64,000 bases of DNA from an uncultured Nitrospira sp. (GCA_902500775.1 CABVRZ010000006.1:1-64000); one strand, 5' to 3'; positions 43,624 through 54,901 are shown, counted from the stretch's first letter. Notes: a model not told the origin generated them from the sequence alone. Numbers and translations: made by a program.

Positions 43624-45420
43624 ATGGCACACAAGCAGTTCCTCGACTCACGGCTTGTCATCACTGTCCGGACCAAGCTCGTCCTTAGCACGGCAGCCAT
43701 TCTTATCGTGGCCTTCCTTCTCCTAGGCTGTCTCTTTTTTCAACAGCAAGTGAGCTCGGCAACCGAGAGTCTCGTGCGGAGCGGAACGTTGCTTGCGCAA
43801 CACTTGGCGGGGATGGGACGCGTGAGCATCCTCGCCGGCGACACCAACCGCCTGGATCAACTCGTACAGGACATTCTTGCGGTCAGTCCGGTAGCCTATG
43901 TCGCTATTATCTCGCCGAGTGGAGAACTCCAAACCGGCCATGGAAAAGATGAATGGCAGGAATACTTTTCCACTTCTTCGACAGGCCGATCCCAGTTCCC
44001 TGTCATACAACTCGTCTCGACATCCAGTACTGATACGATGGAACCAGTCGTCAACGGAGTATGGCTGACCAGCACTGGTCCCCTGCTTCGTTCACACATT
44101 GACTTTGCGCCACATGAACTGCTCGGTCTCCTAGGCGGTACTGAGCTCCCAGTATTTTATGATCTGCTGGTCCCAGCCCCTCACCCATCTCATATCAACA
44201 GATGGGATCCAGCCCTACAGCTCACTCTTGAAGAGCACCTGGAGCGGCCAGCCGAACTAGAGAGACAGAAGTCGGCGGCTCCCTCGATGGTAGAAATTGG
44301 TCTTTCCACATCCGAGCTGCAACAGGGCCTGCGCCGGTTGTTGTGGCAGGCCATATTCATTACGGTGAGTACATTGATCGGTGGAGTCTTTATCGTCATT
44401 CTGCTGGCACGCCGCATAACGGTCCCTCTCCAGGAGCTGACCGCCGCAGCCACGAAACTTGCGGGTGGAGAGACCGCATCGCCCGTTGCGATACACACAC
44501 GCGATGAAATCGGGACCCTGACGCAGGTCTTCAACTCCATGGCGTCGACCTTGCAGACGCGCGAGCATGAGTTGCGCGAACTTGCCCAGACCTTGGAAGA
44601 TCGGGTCAACGCCCGGACACAAGAGCTCGCTGCCGCGAATGCCAAACTCCAAGAACTGGACCGGCGCAAATCCATTTTTGTCTCCACCGCATCGCACGAG
44701 CTCCGCACTCCGCTCACCTCCATGAAGGTCCATCTGGCGAACCTACGGGATGGCATTGATGGTGCGGTCACCGCTGATCAACAGGGATCCCTTTTACGCG
44801 TGGAAGCCAACCTCTCACGTCTTCAACTCTTGCTTGAACAGCTACTGGATCTCTCTCAAATCGAGATGGGGATGGGGCAAGCCTCCCTGTGTCTGGAGCC
44901 AGTCGAACTCGGAAGCGTGGTCGCCAAAGCCGTCGAGGATCTCTATCCGTTTGCATCAGAACGCTCCGTACGGATCGTCATCTCTCTCCCAACTGATCTC
45001 CCCCAGATCTCTGCCGATTCAGAGAAACTACGACAGATTCTACTCAACCTCCTCCATAATGCTGTCAAATTCTCACCGGTGAACGCCATCGTTGATCTTG
45101 TCGTCACAAGACTCTCGAGCCATGACGTTCAGATCTCCATACGCGATATCGGGCCTGGGATCGCTCCCGAGGACATGGACAAGGTCTTTCAGCCGTTCTA
45201 TCGTGCACCCACCATACACAGAAAGACCAAGGGCACAGGACTTGGTCTGGCCATTGCGAAGTTGCTCGTTGACCTGCACCAGAGTCGACTTGTCCTTGAG
45301 ACAAGCCCTGGCCGCGGCAGTTGTTTTTACTTCACCCTCCAAACGACGGAACCGCCACGCCTCACCCACGCAGAACCCATCGCACCTCCTGAAGCGTCGT
45401 ACATCAAGCGCATGTCATAA
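43624..45420 (+). CDS. Membrane sensor histidine kinase 2
   Basis: 598 residues. Transmembrane helix near 17-38 (LVLSTAAILIVAFLLLGCLF), periplasmic domain, second helix near 240-262 (AIFITVSTLIGGVFIVILLA), HAMP (RRITVPLQELTAAATKLAGG), coiled coil, then HisKA with SHELRTP (His 358). The ATPase part has NLLHNAVKFSP, DIGPGIAPED and KGTGLGLAIAK, all intact. Unlike kinase 1 it lacks a GAF domain. Its partner regulator is encoded on the other strand immediately downstream. Confidence 0.92.
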   Translation: MAHKQFLDSRLVITVRTKLVLSTAAILIVAFLLLGCLFFQQQVSSATESLVRSGTLLAQHLAGMGRVSILAGDTNRLDQLVQDILAVSPVAYVAIISPSGELQTGHGKDEWQEYFSTSSTGRSQFPVIQLVSTSSTDTMEPVVNGVWLTSTGPLLRSHIDFAPHELLGLLGGTELPVFYDLLVPAPHPSHINRWDPALQLTLEEHLERPAELERQKSAAPSMVEIGLSTSELQQGLRRLLWQAIFITVSTLIGGVFIVILLARRITVPLQELTAAATKLAGGETASPVAIHTRDEIGTLTQVFNSMASTLQTREHELRELAQTLEDRVNARTQELAAANAKLQELDRRKSIFVSTASHELRTPLTSMKVHLANLRDGIDGAVTADQQGSLLRVEANLSRLQLLLEQLLDLSQIEMGMGQASLCLEPVELGSVVAKAVEDLYPFASERSVRIVISLPTDLPQISADSEKLRQILLNLLHNAVKFSPVNAIVDLVVTRLSSHDVQISIRDIGPGIAPEDMDKVFQPFYRAPTIHRKTKGTGLGLAIAKLLVDLHQSRLVLETSPGRGSCFYFTLQTTEPPRLTHAEPIAPPEASYIKRMS

Positions 45421-45424
45421 CCCG

Positions 45425-45505
45425 GCGCGCCAACGGTTTCAGGTTTGAAGCCTCTGTATGACTTGAAACGTTGAATATGAAACTCGAAACCGAAATGCGA
45501 AACTC
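45425..45505. repeat. Dispersed intergenic repeat, copy A
   Basis: Contains GTTTCAGGTTTGA, CTTGAAACGTTGA and ATGAAAC blocks that recur at 54233-54338 and 59106-59199. It lies between convergent genes, so it may act as a bidirectional terminator or REP-like element. Confidence 0.6.
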
Positions 45506-45507
45506 GG

Positions 45508-46899
45508 CTAAGAGGAAGGAGGCTTAACCGAGATTCCACGTTGTTTAATCAGCCTTGTTAAATAGGTTCGCTGTAGCCCCAGCAGCTCGGCCGCCTTCGT
45601 CTGGTTCCATCCTGCTCGTCGCAGCGCTTCTTCAAGGACTTTCCGGCTATACTGCTCCATCACCGCATGGTAGTTCAGCGTCTCGTCTTCTAAAAACGCC
45701 ATGTCCACCGGCAACCGGCGAGGGAGCGTGATTCCCAAATGCTCAGGCTCAATACAGTCATCGGGACAGAGGGTGATGGCCCGGACTAAGACATTTTCCA
45801 ATTCGCGGACATTACCGGGCCAGTGATAGCCCTGAATCACCGCAAGCGCATCTGAGCTCACCCTGAACGAACGATGTGCCACGCTTGTCCCATGGAGTTG
45901 GAGAAAATGCTCGACCAGTGCAGGCAGGTCATCGAGTCGTTTCCGCAACGATGGGACGGTAAGCGAAATCACGTTTAGTCGAAAGAAGAGATCCTCTCGG
46001 AACACCCCATCCTGAATGGCTTCCTTCAGATCCTTGTTCGTGGCTGCGATAAACCGGACATTCGTACGAACCGGCCGTGTGCCACCAACCCGGTAAAACT
46101 CCTGATCTTGGAGGAGGCGGAGCAATCGAGTCTGGAGTCCAGCCGGCATGTCACCGATTTCATCGAGAAATACCGTGCCGCCTTCCGCTGCTTCAATTTT
46201 CCCAGGTTCGCGCTTCACGGCTCCCGTGTAGGCACCCTTTTCGTGGCCAAACAACTCATTTTCCAGCAGACTCTCGGGTAAGGCCGCACAATTCACAACC
46301 ACAAATGGCTTCGAGGCACGCGGGCTCCACCGGTGCAATGCCCGAGCTATTACTTCTTTCCCAGTGCCCGTTTCGCCCAATAGAAGCACCGTGGCCGACG
46401 AGCCAGCCGCTCGCTTAGCCGTGTCAATCAGTTCGACCATACGCGGATTCTGTCCAATGACATGTTCATACCGGCCCTCGACCTCCGCCTGCAGGAGCCT
46501 GATCTGCTGGGTAAGGGTCATCTGTGCCCCGGCCTTCTCAATCACGGCAGACAGATGATCCGGCTCAAACGGTTTCGCAAGAAAATCGCAGGCCCCCAAC
46601 CGAATCGCCTCGACGGCTCGATCAATGGTTCCAAAGGCCGTAATCACAACTACTTCCGGTGTAAATAGTGGGGGAACATTCGAGCGCCTTTCGGCCAACC
46701 GCTTGAGAACATCTAATCCACTCAATCCTGGCAACTCGATATCGAGGAGCATCAGGTCCGGCTGCTCCTCAATTGCCAGCTTAAGTGCCTGCTCGCCGTC
46801 TTCAGCTGTCAGCACCTCATGGCCCATCCAGGTCAAGCGCTTCTGAAGCGCACTCAAAATATCTTGATCGTCGTCGACCACGAGGACTCGTATCTGCAT
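45508..46899 (-). CDS. NtrC-family sigma54-dependent response regulator 2
   Basis: 463 residues. Receiver with Asp 53 (LMLLDIELPGLSG), AAA+ domain with GETGTGKE, GAYTGA (a common variant of GAFTGA) and VFLDEIGDMPAG, and a C-terminal helix-turn-helix WNQTKAAELLGLQRTYLTRL. The recognition segment LQRTYLT equals that of regulator 1. It is convergent with kinase 2 and divergent from TonB receptor 2, whose upstream region carries the operators. Confidence 0.93.
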   Translation of the reverse strand: MQIRVLVVDDDQDILSALQKRLTWMGHEVLTAEDGEQALKLAIEEQPDLMLLDIELPGLSGLDVLKRLAERRSNVPPLFTPEVVVITAFGTIDRAVEAIRLGACDFLAKPFEPDHLSAVIEKAGAQMTLTQQIRLLQAEVEGRYEHVIGQNPRMVELIDTAKRAAGSSATVLLLGETGTGKEVIARALHRWSPRASKPFVVVNCAALPESLLENELFGHEKGAYTGAVKREPGKIEAAEGGTVFLDEIGDMPAGLQTRLLRLLQDQEFYRVGGTRPVRTNVRFIAATNKDLKEAIQDGVFREDLFFRLNVISLTVPSLRKRLDDLPALVEHFLQLHGTSVAHRSFRVSSDALAVIQGYHWPGNVRELENVLVRAITLCPDDCIEPEHLGITLPRRLPVDMAFLEDETLNYHAVMEQYSRKVLEEALRRAGWNQTKAAELLGLQRTYLTRLIKQRGISVKPPSS

Positions 46900-47134
46900 T
46901 GAACACCCCCAATACAGCTGGGCACGTCACCATTCTAGTGGAAGATCGGTTGAAGGAGAAAGTCACTTCAACCACAGTCCTGCCTAGCAAGAATGGAGCC
47001 TCAGCCATACCACTGTACGATCAGGCACCTGCCTATTGTCATATCTCTGTACACGCTAAGAATCCTGGCGTCATTATCAGATTTCTCGTCGGTCTCGCCT
47101 AACCAACCTTCCAGGAGCATGGTCTGCACCAACT

Positions 47135-47150
47135 GTCTACAAAAGGATTC
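47135..47150. promoter_or_regulatory. Operator copy 5a (degenerate)
   Basis: GTCTACAAAAGGATTC keeps only the right half-site. It lies exactly 17 bp from copy 5b, the same spacing as 4a-4b before receptor 1. Confidence 0.4.
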
Positions 47151-47151
47151 T

Positions 47152-47167
47152 GTATCCAATTAGATTC
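47152..47167. promoter_or_regulatory. Operator copy 5b
   Basis: GTATCCAATTAGATTC, a full match. It sits between the divergent regulator 2 and receptor 2 genes and could control both. Confidence 0.6.
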
Positions 47168-47399
47168 ATCTGGACTGATCTACTACTTGATTGGAGGAAA
47201 TGGACGAAATGTTAGCCGGCGGTACTTGTCTTTTCAGCGGAGTTCAATTACGACATGATCCCATCGTGAAGATGGTGTACTAAACCCTCATACAGCATGA
47301 CGCACCCCTCTGACCATGAGCGAACGACCTTGCTTCTCCGCGTTCCGCTTGCGATTGGACACCACCTGCACTGTGCACAAGTTGGAGACCGGACCGAGC

Positions 47400-49457
47400 A
47401 TGAGCCCATCGACGACGATGGCCAACAATTGGGCACAACTACTTACGATCGTAGCCTATTGGTTGATCGTTCCTCCGGAGGCTTGGGCTGAACCTCCGTT
47501 TGCGATTCCCCGAACCTCTTCGACGACCGAGCACCAGCTCCAGGAAGAAGCCCTCTACCTGAAGGAGGAAACCGTCAGCATTGCCAGCCGTTATGAGCAG
47601 CCGGTTTCCCGCGCCCCTTCTGACGTCTACGTAATTACAGACGAAGATATCCGGCACTCCGGAGCCACTGACGTTCCTACGTTGCTCCGACAGATTCCAG
47701 GGCTTGAGGTCATGCAGACAAATGCGGTCGACTTTAATGTGAGTGTGCGTGGGGACAATCAATTACTTGCCAATAAACTCCTGATCCTGGTCGATGGTCG
47801 GTCTATTTATATCGACCAATCTGGCCAGGTTTTATGGAAATTTCTCCCAGTTGCACTCACGGAAATTAAGCGCATTGAAGTTCTCAAGGGGCCCGCTTCG
47901 GCAGTCTATGGATTCAATGCCTTTGACGGTGTGGTGAATATCATCACAAAATCTCCGGACGAGATGCGTGGAACCACCTTACAAGTAGCAGGTGGCGACC
48001 TGGGGACCATTCTGACGACCGGCATCCATGCAGGAACTGGGCGAAACTGGAGTTACCGTGTATCGGGCGGGCATGAACAAAACCAACGGTGGTCGGATCG
48101 TAACTCACCGGCGCTCAACCGTCAGCGCATCGCTGGCATGGTAGAGCATCACCTCCCAAACCAAGGACGGTTTCGTGCCGAAGCGAGCCTCGGTCGATCG
48201 AACCCCTATAACGGGTTTGTCACAGAGGCTGCTACGTCAGATACTCGCAACTCCTTGGCTCACGCCCTGCTCAGCTATGAACAGAACGGCCTGCTCATCC
48301 GTGGCTGGTGGAATAGTCTTTTTTTTAACAATCCATCTAACACGGTCTTTCCTCCACTAACACCGTTTCTCGCCATAACCGACAGATTCGGTCAGACCGC
48401 AGGGGATGCGTCATTCAATACCTATGACCTGGAAACACGGTACCAATTCAATCTAATTGAGCCACTCAAGGTCAACATTGGAACAAATTTTCGCCACATC
48501 GCTGCATCTTGGAGCTACCTCAAGTCTCGGACCACTGAAAATCGCCTGGGGCTCTATGCCCAAGGAGACTGGAAAGTGCTACCTTCTCTGGAGCTGAGCG
48601 CTGGGCTTCGATATGACATCGACTCTCATGATGAACCCACCCTCTCACCTCGAGGAGCAGTCATCTACCATGTGAACCCCAACCATACATTACGACTCTC
48701 TGCCTCTGTCGCCTATCGCCAGCCCACAATCATCGATATCGCCCAACACACCAACACCGTACTGATGCTACCTGGATTACCTCCAACCGCAGTCAGTATT
48801 CTAGGAACCAGTAACGTGAGACCTGAACAGATTGTGTCCTATGAGTTGGGCTATCAAGGCTGGTGGTGGCAACACCGACTACGGACCAGAGTAACCGCAT
48901 ATTTCAACCATATTTCCGACCTGATCGCCGTTCAGAACCCAACAGGGAACCCTTTGACCCCAGCCTCTCCCACGAATGGAGGCGTAGCGGATCTATACGG
49001 AGGAGAAGTTGGCCTAGAAGTCCTCATGACATCTTGGCTCTCAGGATTTGCCAACTATGCCTATCAAGATCTTGGGCAAACCTTCAGTGGAATCAGTCGA
49101 CGCGGCTTTGCTCATCACAAGGTGAACGCCGGCCTCCGTGGGAAATGGAACCAGTTCACGGGAGAACTACTTTACCACCATACGAGTAGCGCGGCTTATC
49201 CTCTAACCGACCTACTAACCAATCTGGCTCCTTTCTTTCCGACTGGGACGGTTCTCCCACGAGAAGCCATCCCAGGCTATCATCTCGTTAACCTACGATT
49301 TGGATATCTGATCTGGGAAAACTCTTCAGTTGGATACATACGCGAGGCCGAGATCGCGGTATCTGTCTTCAATGCTCTCAACGACACTCACCGCGAGCAC
49401 CCATTGGGTGATCTGCTTGGCACCAGGGTGATGGGGTGGCTGACGGTGAAGCTGTGA
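47400..49457 (+). CDS. TonB-dependent outer-membrane receptor 2
   Basis: 685 residues from the ATG at 47400, giving signal peptide LTIVAYWLIVPPEAWA; starts at 47316 and 47418 are alternatives. TonB box in KEETVSIASRYEQ, plug with PSDVYVITDEDIRHSG, LLRQIPGLEVMQTN, VDGRSIYIDQSG and RIEVLKGPASAVYGF, and the same last strand (LGDLLGTRVMGWLTVKL) as receptor 1. The extracellular loops differ, so the two receptors may take different ligands. Confidence 0.92.
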   Translation: MSPSTTMANNWAQLLTIVAYWLIVPPEAWAEPPFAIPRTSSTTEHQLQEEALYLKEETVSIASRYEQPVSRAPSDVYVITDEDIRHSGATDVPTLLRQIPGLEVMQTNAVDFNVSVRGDNQLLANKLLILVDGRSIYIDQSGQVLWKFLPVALTEIKRIEVLKGPASAVYGFNAFDGVVNIITKSPDEMRGTTLQVAGGDLGTILTTGIHAGTGRNWSYRVSGGHEQNQRWSDRNSPALNRQRIAGMVEHHLPNQGRFRAEASLGRSNPYNGFVTEAATSDTRNSLAHALLSYEQNGLLIRGWWNSLFFNNPSNTVFPPLTPFLAITDRFGQTAGDASFNTYDLETRYQFNLIEPLKVNIGTNFRHIAASWSYLKSRTTENRLGLYAQGDWKVLPSLELSAGLRYDIDSHDEPTLSPRGAVIYHVNPNHTLRLSASVAYRQPTIIDIAQHTNTVLMLPGLPPTAVSILGTSNVRPEQIVSYELGYQGWWWQHRLRTRVTAYFNHISDLIAVQNPTGNPLTPASPTNGGVADLYGGEVGLEVLMTSWLSGFANYAYQDLGQTFSGISRRGFAHHKVNAGLRGKWNQFTGELLYHHTSSAAYPLTDLLTNLAPFFPTGTVLPREAIPGYHLVNLRFGYLIWENSSVGYIREAEIAVSVFNALNDTHREHPLGDLLGTRVMGWLTVKL

Positions 49458-49532
49458 GTGAACTCGCCTTGCCAGTCGTGCATGGTCTGAACTATCTCTC
49501 ATTTTTTCAGAGTCGCCGGTATCTCCTAATCG

Positions 49533-52500
49533 TTACTCGGATTCGTAATTCAGATTCGGCGAGAGCCAGCGTTCAATGATCCGAACATCCATTCCTTTGC
49601 GGCGAGCGTAGTCTTCAACTTGGTCTTTTCCGATCTTGCCGACGGCAAAGTACTTGGCGTCCGGATGGGAGAGATAGAACCCGCTGACCGATGCGGCCGG
49701 CCACATGGCGAAGCTTTCCGTGAGTGTGATACCGGCATTCTTTTCAACTGACAGAAGGTCAAACAAGAGCCGCTTTTCAGTATGGTCTGGGCAAGCCGGA
49801 TAGCCAGGTGCCGGACGGGTCCCACGATATTTTTCACGGATTAAATCTTCATTGCTCAGTTGTTCTGTCTTTCCATATCCCCACTCTTCTCGGACTCGCT
49901 TATGGAGAAATTCCGCAAAGGCTTCAGCCAACCGGTCTGCAAGCGCCTTGACCATGATGGAATTGTAGTCATCATGATCCTTATCAAACTGCCTGCAGAG
50001 TTCCTCCACCCCAATACCTGCGGTCACGGCAAACGCCCCAACATAGTCTTGCCGACCTAAATCTTTTGGAGCGACATAATCGGCGAGCGAGAGATTGGGG
50101 TGTCCTGTCGGCTTCTCCGATTGCTGTCGAAGATGATGGATCGTCGTGAGCAGCTGCTTTCGAGAAGCATCCGCATACAATTCGACGTCATCTCCGAGCG
50201 AGGCAGCAGCAAAGAAGCCATAGACTCCCTTGGCGGTGAGTTGTCGTTTCTTGATGATCTCATCGAGGAGCCGCCGCGCATCGTCGTAGAGCTCTGTAGC
50301 TTTTGGCCCGACGGTCGGATCTTCAAAGATCGTTGGATACCGTCCCTTCAATTCCCACGTGTGAAAGAAAGGCGACCAATCAATGTACGGAAGCAGTTCG
50401 ACGAGAGGCTGGTCCTCAATTGTTCGTACACCAAGTTCATCCGGTGTTGGAATGTCCGTCTTCTCCCAATCAGGCATGAACTGATTGCTACGAGCCTGGA
50501 CAATCGAGAGCAACGGTTTGGCACCACGATCCTGGTGCGCTTGTCGCATCCGCTCGTAGTCGTCCCTCACTTGCTTCACGAATCCTTGCCGTTGCGTTTG
50601 GCTCACCAGACTTCCCACGACACCAACTGCCCGGGAGGCATCGAGTACGTGGACCACGCCGGGCGCATACGAGGGCGCGATCTTCACGGCCGTATGGGCC
50701 TTGCTGGTTGTCGCACCGCCGATCAAGAGCGGCACCTCGAACCCTTCGCGCGTCATCTCCTTCGCCACATGCACCATTTCGTCGAGCGAGGGGGTAATCA
50801 GTCCACTCAAGCCGATAATGTCAGCTTGGCTCTCTCGTGCCGCAGCCAGAATCTTCTCACAGGACACCATCACCCCGAGATCAATGACTTCGTAGTTGTT
50901 ACAACCAAGGACGACCCCAACGATATTTTTCCCAATATCATGCACATCGCCCTTGACGGTCGCCAGCAAGACCTTCCCCTGGGACTGAAAATTGCCAGAC
51001 CTTTTCTTCTCTTCTTCCATGAAGGGCATGAGATAGGCCACGGCCTTCTTCATGACACGCGCGCTCTTGACGACTTGCGGTAAGAACATCTTGCCTGACC
51101 CGAACAGATCACCGACCACATTCATGCCGGCCATCAACGGTCCTTCGATCACTTCGATCGGTTTGGCATAGTTCTGACGCGCCTCTTCTGTGTCCTTGTC
51201 GATAAAGTCTGTGATGCCCTTGACGAGCGCATGAGACAGCCGCTCCTCCACCGTTCCCTTCCGCCACTCATCATCCTTGACCGCAGTCTTTCCTTTCGCC
51301 TTGACTGTCTCTGCAAAATTCACCAGACGCTCTGTTGCATCTGGTCGTCGATTGAGCAGGACATCTTCAACGAGTTCTAGTAAGTCTTTCGGCACTTCTT
51401 CGTAGACGGCCAATTGGCCGGCATTGACGATGCCCATATCCAACCCGGCCTTAATGGCATGGTAGAGAAATGCCGCATGCATCGCCTCACGAACGACGTT
51501 GTTGCCTCGGAATGAGAAGGAGATATTGCTGATCCCCCCACTAACCTTCGCACCAAGCAGGCTCTGCTTGATCCAGCGCGTCGCCTCAATAAAGTTCACG
51601 GCATAGTTGTTGTGCTCCTCGATCCCTGTTGCCACGGTCAGAATATTTGGGTCGAAGATGATATCTTGCGGAGGAAATCCAACCTGCTCCGTCAGAATCT
51701 TGAAGGAACGGGCACAGATCTCCTTCTTCCGCTCCAGCGTGTCGGCTTGCCCCTGCTCGTCAAAGGCCATCACGACAACCGCGGCACCGTAGCGGCGAAT
51801 CACCGTCGCCTGCTCGATGAATTTCTGTTCGCCCTCCTTCAGGCTGATGCTGTTGACGACGGCTTTGCCCTGAATGTTCTTGAGGCCTGTTTCCAACACT
51901 TCCCACTTCGAGCTATCGACCATGATCGGCACTTTGCAGATGTCAGGCTCCGAAGCCACCAAGCGCAGAAACTTTTCCATGGCCGCCTTAGAATCGAGCA
52001 TGCCCTCATCCATGTTGATGTCGATGATCTGGGCCCCGCCCTCTACTTGTTGACGTGCCACCGACAGCGCCGACTCGTAATCCCCGGTGAGAATCAGCTT
52101 AGCGAAGGCCGGCGAGCCGGTCACATTCGTACGCTCACCGATATTGACGAAGTTCGAGTCAGGCCTGATCGTGACAGCCTCCAGGCCGCTCAATCTGGTG
52201 TACGGCTCAACCTTGGACGGCCGATGCGGCTTCACGCCACGCACAGCTTCAGCAATGCGCTTAATATGGGCAGGGGTTGTGCCACAGCAGCCGCCGACGA
52301 TGTTCAGCCACCCATTGTCCGCCCATTCGCGCAGCTGTGGTGCCAAGCTTTCTGGCGTCTCGGGAAACCCGGTTGGTAACAAGGGATTCGGCAGGCCGGC
52401 ATTGGGATGTGCACTGATATAGATCGGCGCAATGTGCGACATGTCTTCGATCAGGGGTCGCATTTCCTTCGGCCCGAGTGCGCAGTTCATGCCGACACTC

Positions 52501-53234
52501 AGTAACGGCACATGGGAGATGGAATTCCAGAAGGCTTCGACGGTCTGCCCAGTCACCCCACGATTACTGCCGGCTTGGATGAACGTCACCGACGCCATAA
52601 TCGGAACCCTGCGGGCGCCTGATGCAAAGGCCTCTTGAATTGCAAAGAATGCAGCCTTGGCATTCAAAGTATCAAAAATGGTTTCGACCAAGAGAAGATC
52701 CGCACCACCTTCGAGCAATCCTCGTACCTGCTCGCCATAGGCTGCAACCAGTTCTTCATATGTCGTCCCCCGTGCGGCAGAGTTGTTCACATCGGTCGAA
52801 ATTGATGAGGTCTTGGTCGTCGGGCCAATCGCTCCAGCGACAAAACAGCGCCGTCCTGATTGCGCCTGTTCCACAGCCACGACGGCTCGTCTCGCGCACT
52901 CGGCACCGGCTTTGGATAACTCGTAGCCAAGCCGGTCCATTCCGTAATCTGCGAGTGAGATCGCCTGAGAGTTGAACGTGTTGGTCTCGATGATGTCCGC
53001 CCCGGCCTCTAAATACTGCCGATGGATGTCTTCAATGACGGATGGCTGGGTGAGATTCAGCAGATCGTTATGCCCCTTGAGGTCCTTCTTCCAATCCTTG
53101 AAGCGCTCGCCCCGAAAAGCTGCCTCATCTAGCTTCCGCTGCTGAATCATCGTCCCCATCGCACCATCAAGGATCAGGATCCGTTCGTTCAGCATCTCCA
53201 CGATGGGCCATTTCTCTTGTCTCGGCATTGTCAC
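49533..53234 (-). CDS. metH: Cobalamin-dependent methionine synthase
   Basis: 1233 residues, full length. It transfers a methyl group from 5-methyltetrahydrofolate to homocysteine through methylcobalamin. Modules in order: homocysteine domain with zinc cysteines ([10 protein letters not shown] and [12 protein letters not shown]), pterin domain ([36 protein letters not shown]), cobalamin-binding cap and Rossmann domain with [20 protein letters not shown] (His is the lower cobalt ligand), and the S-adenosylmethionine reactivation domain with [16 protein letters not shown] saw no clear cobalamin riboswitch in the short divergent upstream region. Confidence 0.98.
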   Translation of the reverse strand: MTMPRQEKWPIVEMLNERILILDGAMGTMIQQRKLDEAAFRGERFKDWKKDLKGHNDLLNLTQPSVIEDIHRQYLEAGADIIETNTFNSQAISLADYGMDRLGYELSKAGAECARRAVVAVEQAQSGRRCFVAGAIGPTTKTSSISTDVNNSAARGTTYEELVAAYGEQVRGLLEGGADLLLVETIFDTLNAKAAFFAIQEAFASGARRVPIMASVTFIQAGSNRGVTGQTVEAFWNSISHVPLLSVGMNCALGPKEMRPLIEDMSHIAPIYISAHPNAGLPNPLLPTGFPETPESLAPQLREWADNGWLNIVGGCCGTTPAHIKRIAEAVRGVKPHRPSKVEPYTRLSGLEAVTIRPDSNFVNIGERTNVTGSPAFAKLILTGDYESALSVARQQVEGGAQIIDINMDEGMLDSKAAMEKFLRLVASEPDICKVPIMVDSSKWEVLETGLKNIQGKAVVNSISLKEGEQKFIEQATVIRRYGAAVVVMAFDEQGQADTLERKKEICARSFKILTEQVGFPPQDIIFDPNILTVATGIEEHNNYAVNFIEATRWIKQSLLGAKVSGGISNISFSFRGNNVVREAMHAAFLYHAIKAGLDMGIVNAGQLAVYEEVPKDLLELVEDVLLNRRPDATERLVNFAETVKAKGKTAVKDDEWRKGTVEERLSHALVKGITDFIDKDTEEARQNYAKPIEVIEGPLMAGMNVVGDLFGSGKMFLPQVVKSARVMKKAVAYLMPFMEEEKKRSGNFQSQGKVLLATVKGDVHDIGKNIVGVVLGCNNYEVIDLGVMVSCEKILAAARESQADIIGLSGLITPSLDEMVHVAKEMTREGFEVPLLIGGATTSKAHTAVKIAPSYAPGVVHVLDASRAVGVVGSLVSQTQRQGFVKQVRDDYERMRQAHQDRGAKPLLSIVQARSNQFMPDWEKTDIPTPDELGVRTIEDQPLVELLPYIDWSPFFHTWELKGRYPTIFEDPTVGPKATELYDDARRLLDEIIKKRQLTAKGVYGFFAAASLGDDVELYADASRKQLLTTIHHLRQQSEKPTGHPNLSLADYVAPKDLGRQDYVGAFAVTAGIGVEELCRQFDKDHDDYNSIMVKALADRLAEAFAEFLHKRVREEWGYGKTEQLSNEDLIREKYRGTRPAPGYPACPDHTEKRLLFDLLSVEKNAGITLTESFAMWPAASVSGFYLSHPDAKYFAVGKIGKDQVEDYARRKGMDVRIIERWLSPNLNYESE

Positions 53235-53347
53235 CTTCTCTCAGGGGCGATAGTTGTTGGCTGATTTGTCGCGATCATACTGGAAGGCCTTCCAACGCGG
53301 CAAGCAGGCGGTCGCTTTCTTGACATGAATTTACATGCCTCGTTACG

Positions 53348-54142
53348 ATGCGCGTGATGCACGGATCGATCATCCGACGTTCCATCATACCCTCTCTTGT
53401 CTGGTGCGTCCTCGCTCTCGCCGGGATCCCGACAGCAACGACCGCAACCCCCTATTTCGAAGATGGGTTCCTCGGGCTCTCCCAACATGAATTGCATGCG
53501 AAACTTGGCCGGCCGCAGGCGGTTCGTGATCGCAAGTCGGCGCTCAGGGTCTTCACTTATTATCCGATCACCGATTGGGCGACCTACTTCGGCAAACTGG
53601 TCTCTCCGGAAAACGGTGAGGATGTGTATACGTTTAGGCGCGAGGGAATCGAGATCCGCTATTCCTTTAGCTATGCCGTCGACCCGAACGATCACGACGA
53701 GAGTCGCCCACTCATCGTCCGGCTGGTGGACATCGAGTTTCCCAACCCCGTACCAATCAGCCGTCTCCCCTCGCTAATTCCTGAATTTCACCCCTCTGGA
53801 GACCCAGCGAGTCCCGCTTTTCGATCCAATATTTGGGTGTTGCTGTTTCAGGGACCTCCCTCTTCAGAGGCTCGCTTCATCGTCAAGGAACCAGGTAAGG
53901 ATCAGCTCGATTGGACGCTCAGCTTCCAGCTTTTCTCCCTACAGGGTCTTCCTGATCGCCTGACAAGGGAGGCGTCGATCGACCGCGTCGAAATTGGCGC
54001 GCAGAGCGTCGAGTTCGTCACCAGACGATTACGGCACACGCATGAACCGATTCTCAACCCCTTCTCTACTCAATTCGAGAAGCAATCGATACCCTCACCG
54101 CGGTCGCTGAAGACAATCCCGGTTCCTCACTATGCGGAGTAG
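53348..54142 (+). CDS. Exported hypothetical protein
   Basis: 264 residues with a signal peptide (RSIIPSLVWCVLALAGIPTA). The mature start GFLGLSQHELHAKLGRPQAV resembles the short SmpA/BamE-like motif found in many exported proteins. The rest is unassigned. Divergent from metH. Confidence 0.65.
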   Translation: MRVMHGSIIRRSIIPSLVWCVLALAGIPTATTATPYFEDGFLGLSQHELHAKLGRPQAVRDRKSALRVFTYYPITDWATYFGKLVSPENGEDVYTFRREGIEIRYSFSYAVDPNDHDESRPLIVRLVDIEFPNPVPISRLPSLIPEFHPSGDPASPAFRSNIWVLLFQGPPSSEARFIVKEPGKDQLDWTLSFQLFSLQGLPDRLTREASIDRVEIGAQSVEFVTRRLRHTHEPILNPFSTQFEKQSIPSPRSLKTIPVPHYAE

Positions 54143-54232
54143 TCCATAGCGGTTTGTCAGCGGTAAGGGATTTGGTCGTCCACATTAATGATAATGGCGT
54201 CTTGCCAGCCTGTCTGGAGAGCGTACTCTGTG

Positions 54233-54338
54233 AGGCCTCGCGGGCAACGTTTGACGTTGCAGGTTTCAAGTTTCAGATTTGAGGTTAACTTGAAACGTTG
54301 ACCATAGAACCTGAAACTCAGAGACGAAGGAACGAACT
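54233..54338. repeat. Dispersed intergenic repeat, copy B
   Basis: Longest copy: GGTTTCAAGTTTCAGATTTG, AACTTGAAACGTTGACCAT and ACCTGAAACTC are recognisable, with partly palindromic ends. Located between convergent genes. Confidence 0.65.
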
Positions 54339-54352
54339 ACGAATATGGAAGG

Positions 54353-54901
54353 CTATGGTGAGGTCTGAAGTCGGTTCTGCTGAGTTTGCCCGGCTGCAAC
54401 CGTTTTCTCTTTCATACGATCCATTGGGCCACCATCGCTTGTGTACATCAGCACAGGCGTACCAATCCCCAACACAATCAAGAGGCCCAGCGCCAATAAG
54501 CGCAGCATCGGGCTATTTTTACTGAAAAGCATGATCGCCAACAGGACCACTGCGGCAATGCCCGCTTGCGTCACAATCTTCGACTGCTCCGGCGCTAACC
54601 CTGCTAGATCAAGATTCACGGATGACGTCCCCCAACCAAGATTCTTGGCTTGTGTTTTGACTTTTTCTTGTACCGACTGCAGTGCTGAAGGCGGCTTCGT
54701 CACCGCATCACGTTGCTCATGGGTTTTGACCTTTGCGCGATACTTTTGAGGAACGGTTTCCAGCGCATCCGTGTAAACCAAGTTCCCCTGCTCATCAATA
54801 TACGAATAAATCGTTGTCGCCCAGGCTTCGACGGAGAGCCCCTGCCCCAGGACAACACAGAGCCACATCACCAATGCCCAGCAGTACTGCTTAATCGTCA
54901 T
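54353..54901 (-). CDS. DUF4124 domain membrane protein
   Basis: 182 residues. Signal peptide, then the DUF4124 motif TIYSYIDEQGNLVYTDALET near residues 30-50, a hydrophilic linker and two transmembrane helices (AGIAAVVLLAIMLF and LLALGLLIVLGIGTPVLMY). Anchored in the inner membrane, function unknown. Confidence 0.8.
   Translation of the reverse strand: MTIKQYCWALVMWLCVVLGQGLSVEAWATTIYSYIDEQGNLVYTDALETVPQKYRAKVKTHEQRDAVTKPPSALQSVQEKVKTQAKNLGWGTSSVNLDLAGLAPEQSKIVTQAGIAAVVLLAIMLFSKNSPMLRLLALGLLIVLGIGTPVLMYTSDGGPMDRMKEKTVAAGQTQQNRLQTSP

Larger units (their letters stand above)
46900..47399. other. Divergent intergenic region regulator 2 / TonB receptor 2
   Basis: About 500 bases. It holds the operator copies at 47135-47167. 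I found no GG-N10-GC sigma54 sequence with correct spacing on the plus strand, so receptor 2 may use another sigma factor or the operator may repress. Confidence 0.4.

Noticed and set aside
50100-51083. Long plus-strand frame inside metH
   Set aside because: It is the antisense shadow of the well-supported methionine synthase gene.
53235-53347. Cobalamin riboswitch upstream of metH
   Set aside because: The divergent gap is only about 110 bases and I see no conserved B12-box sequence.
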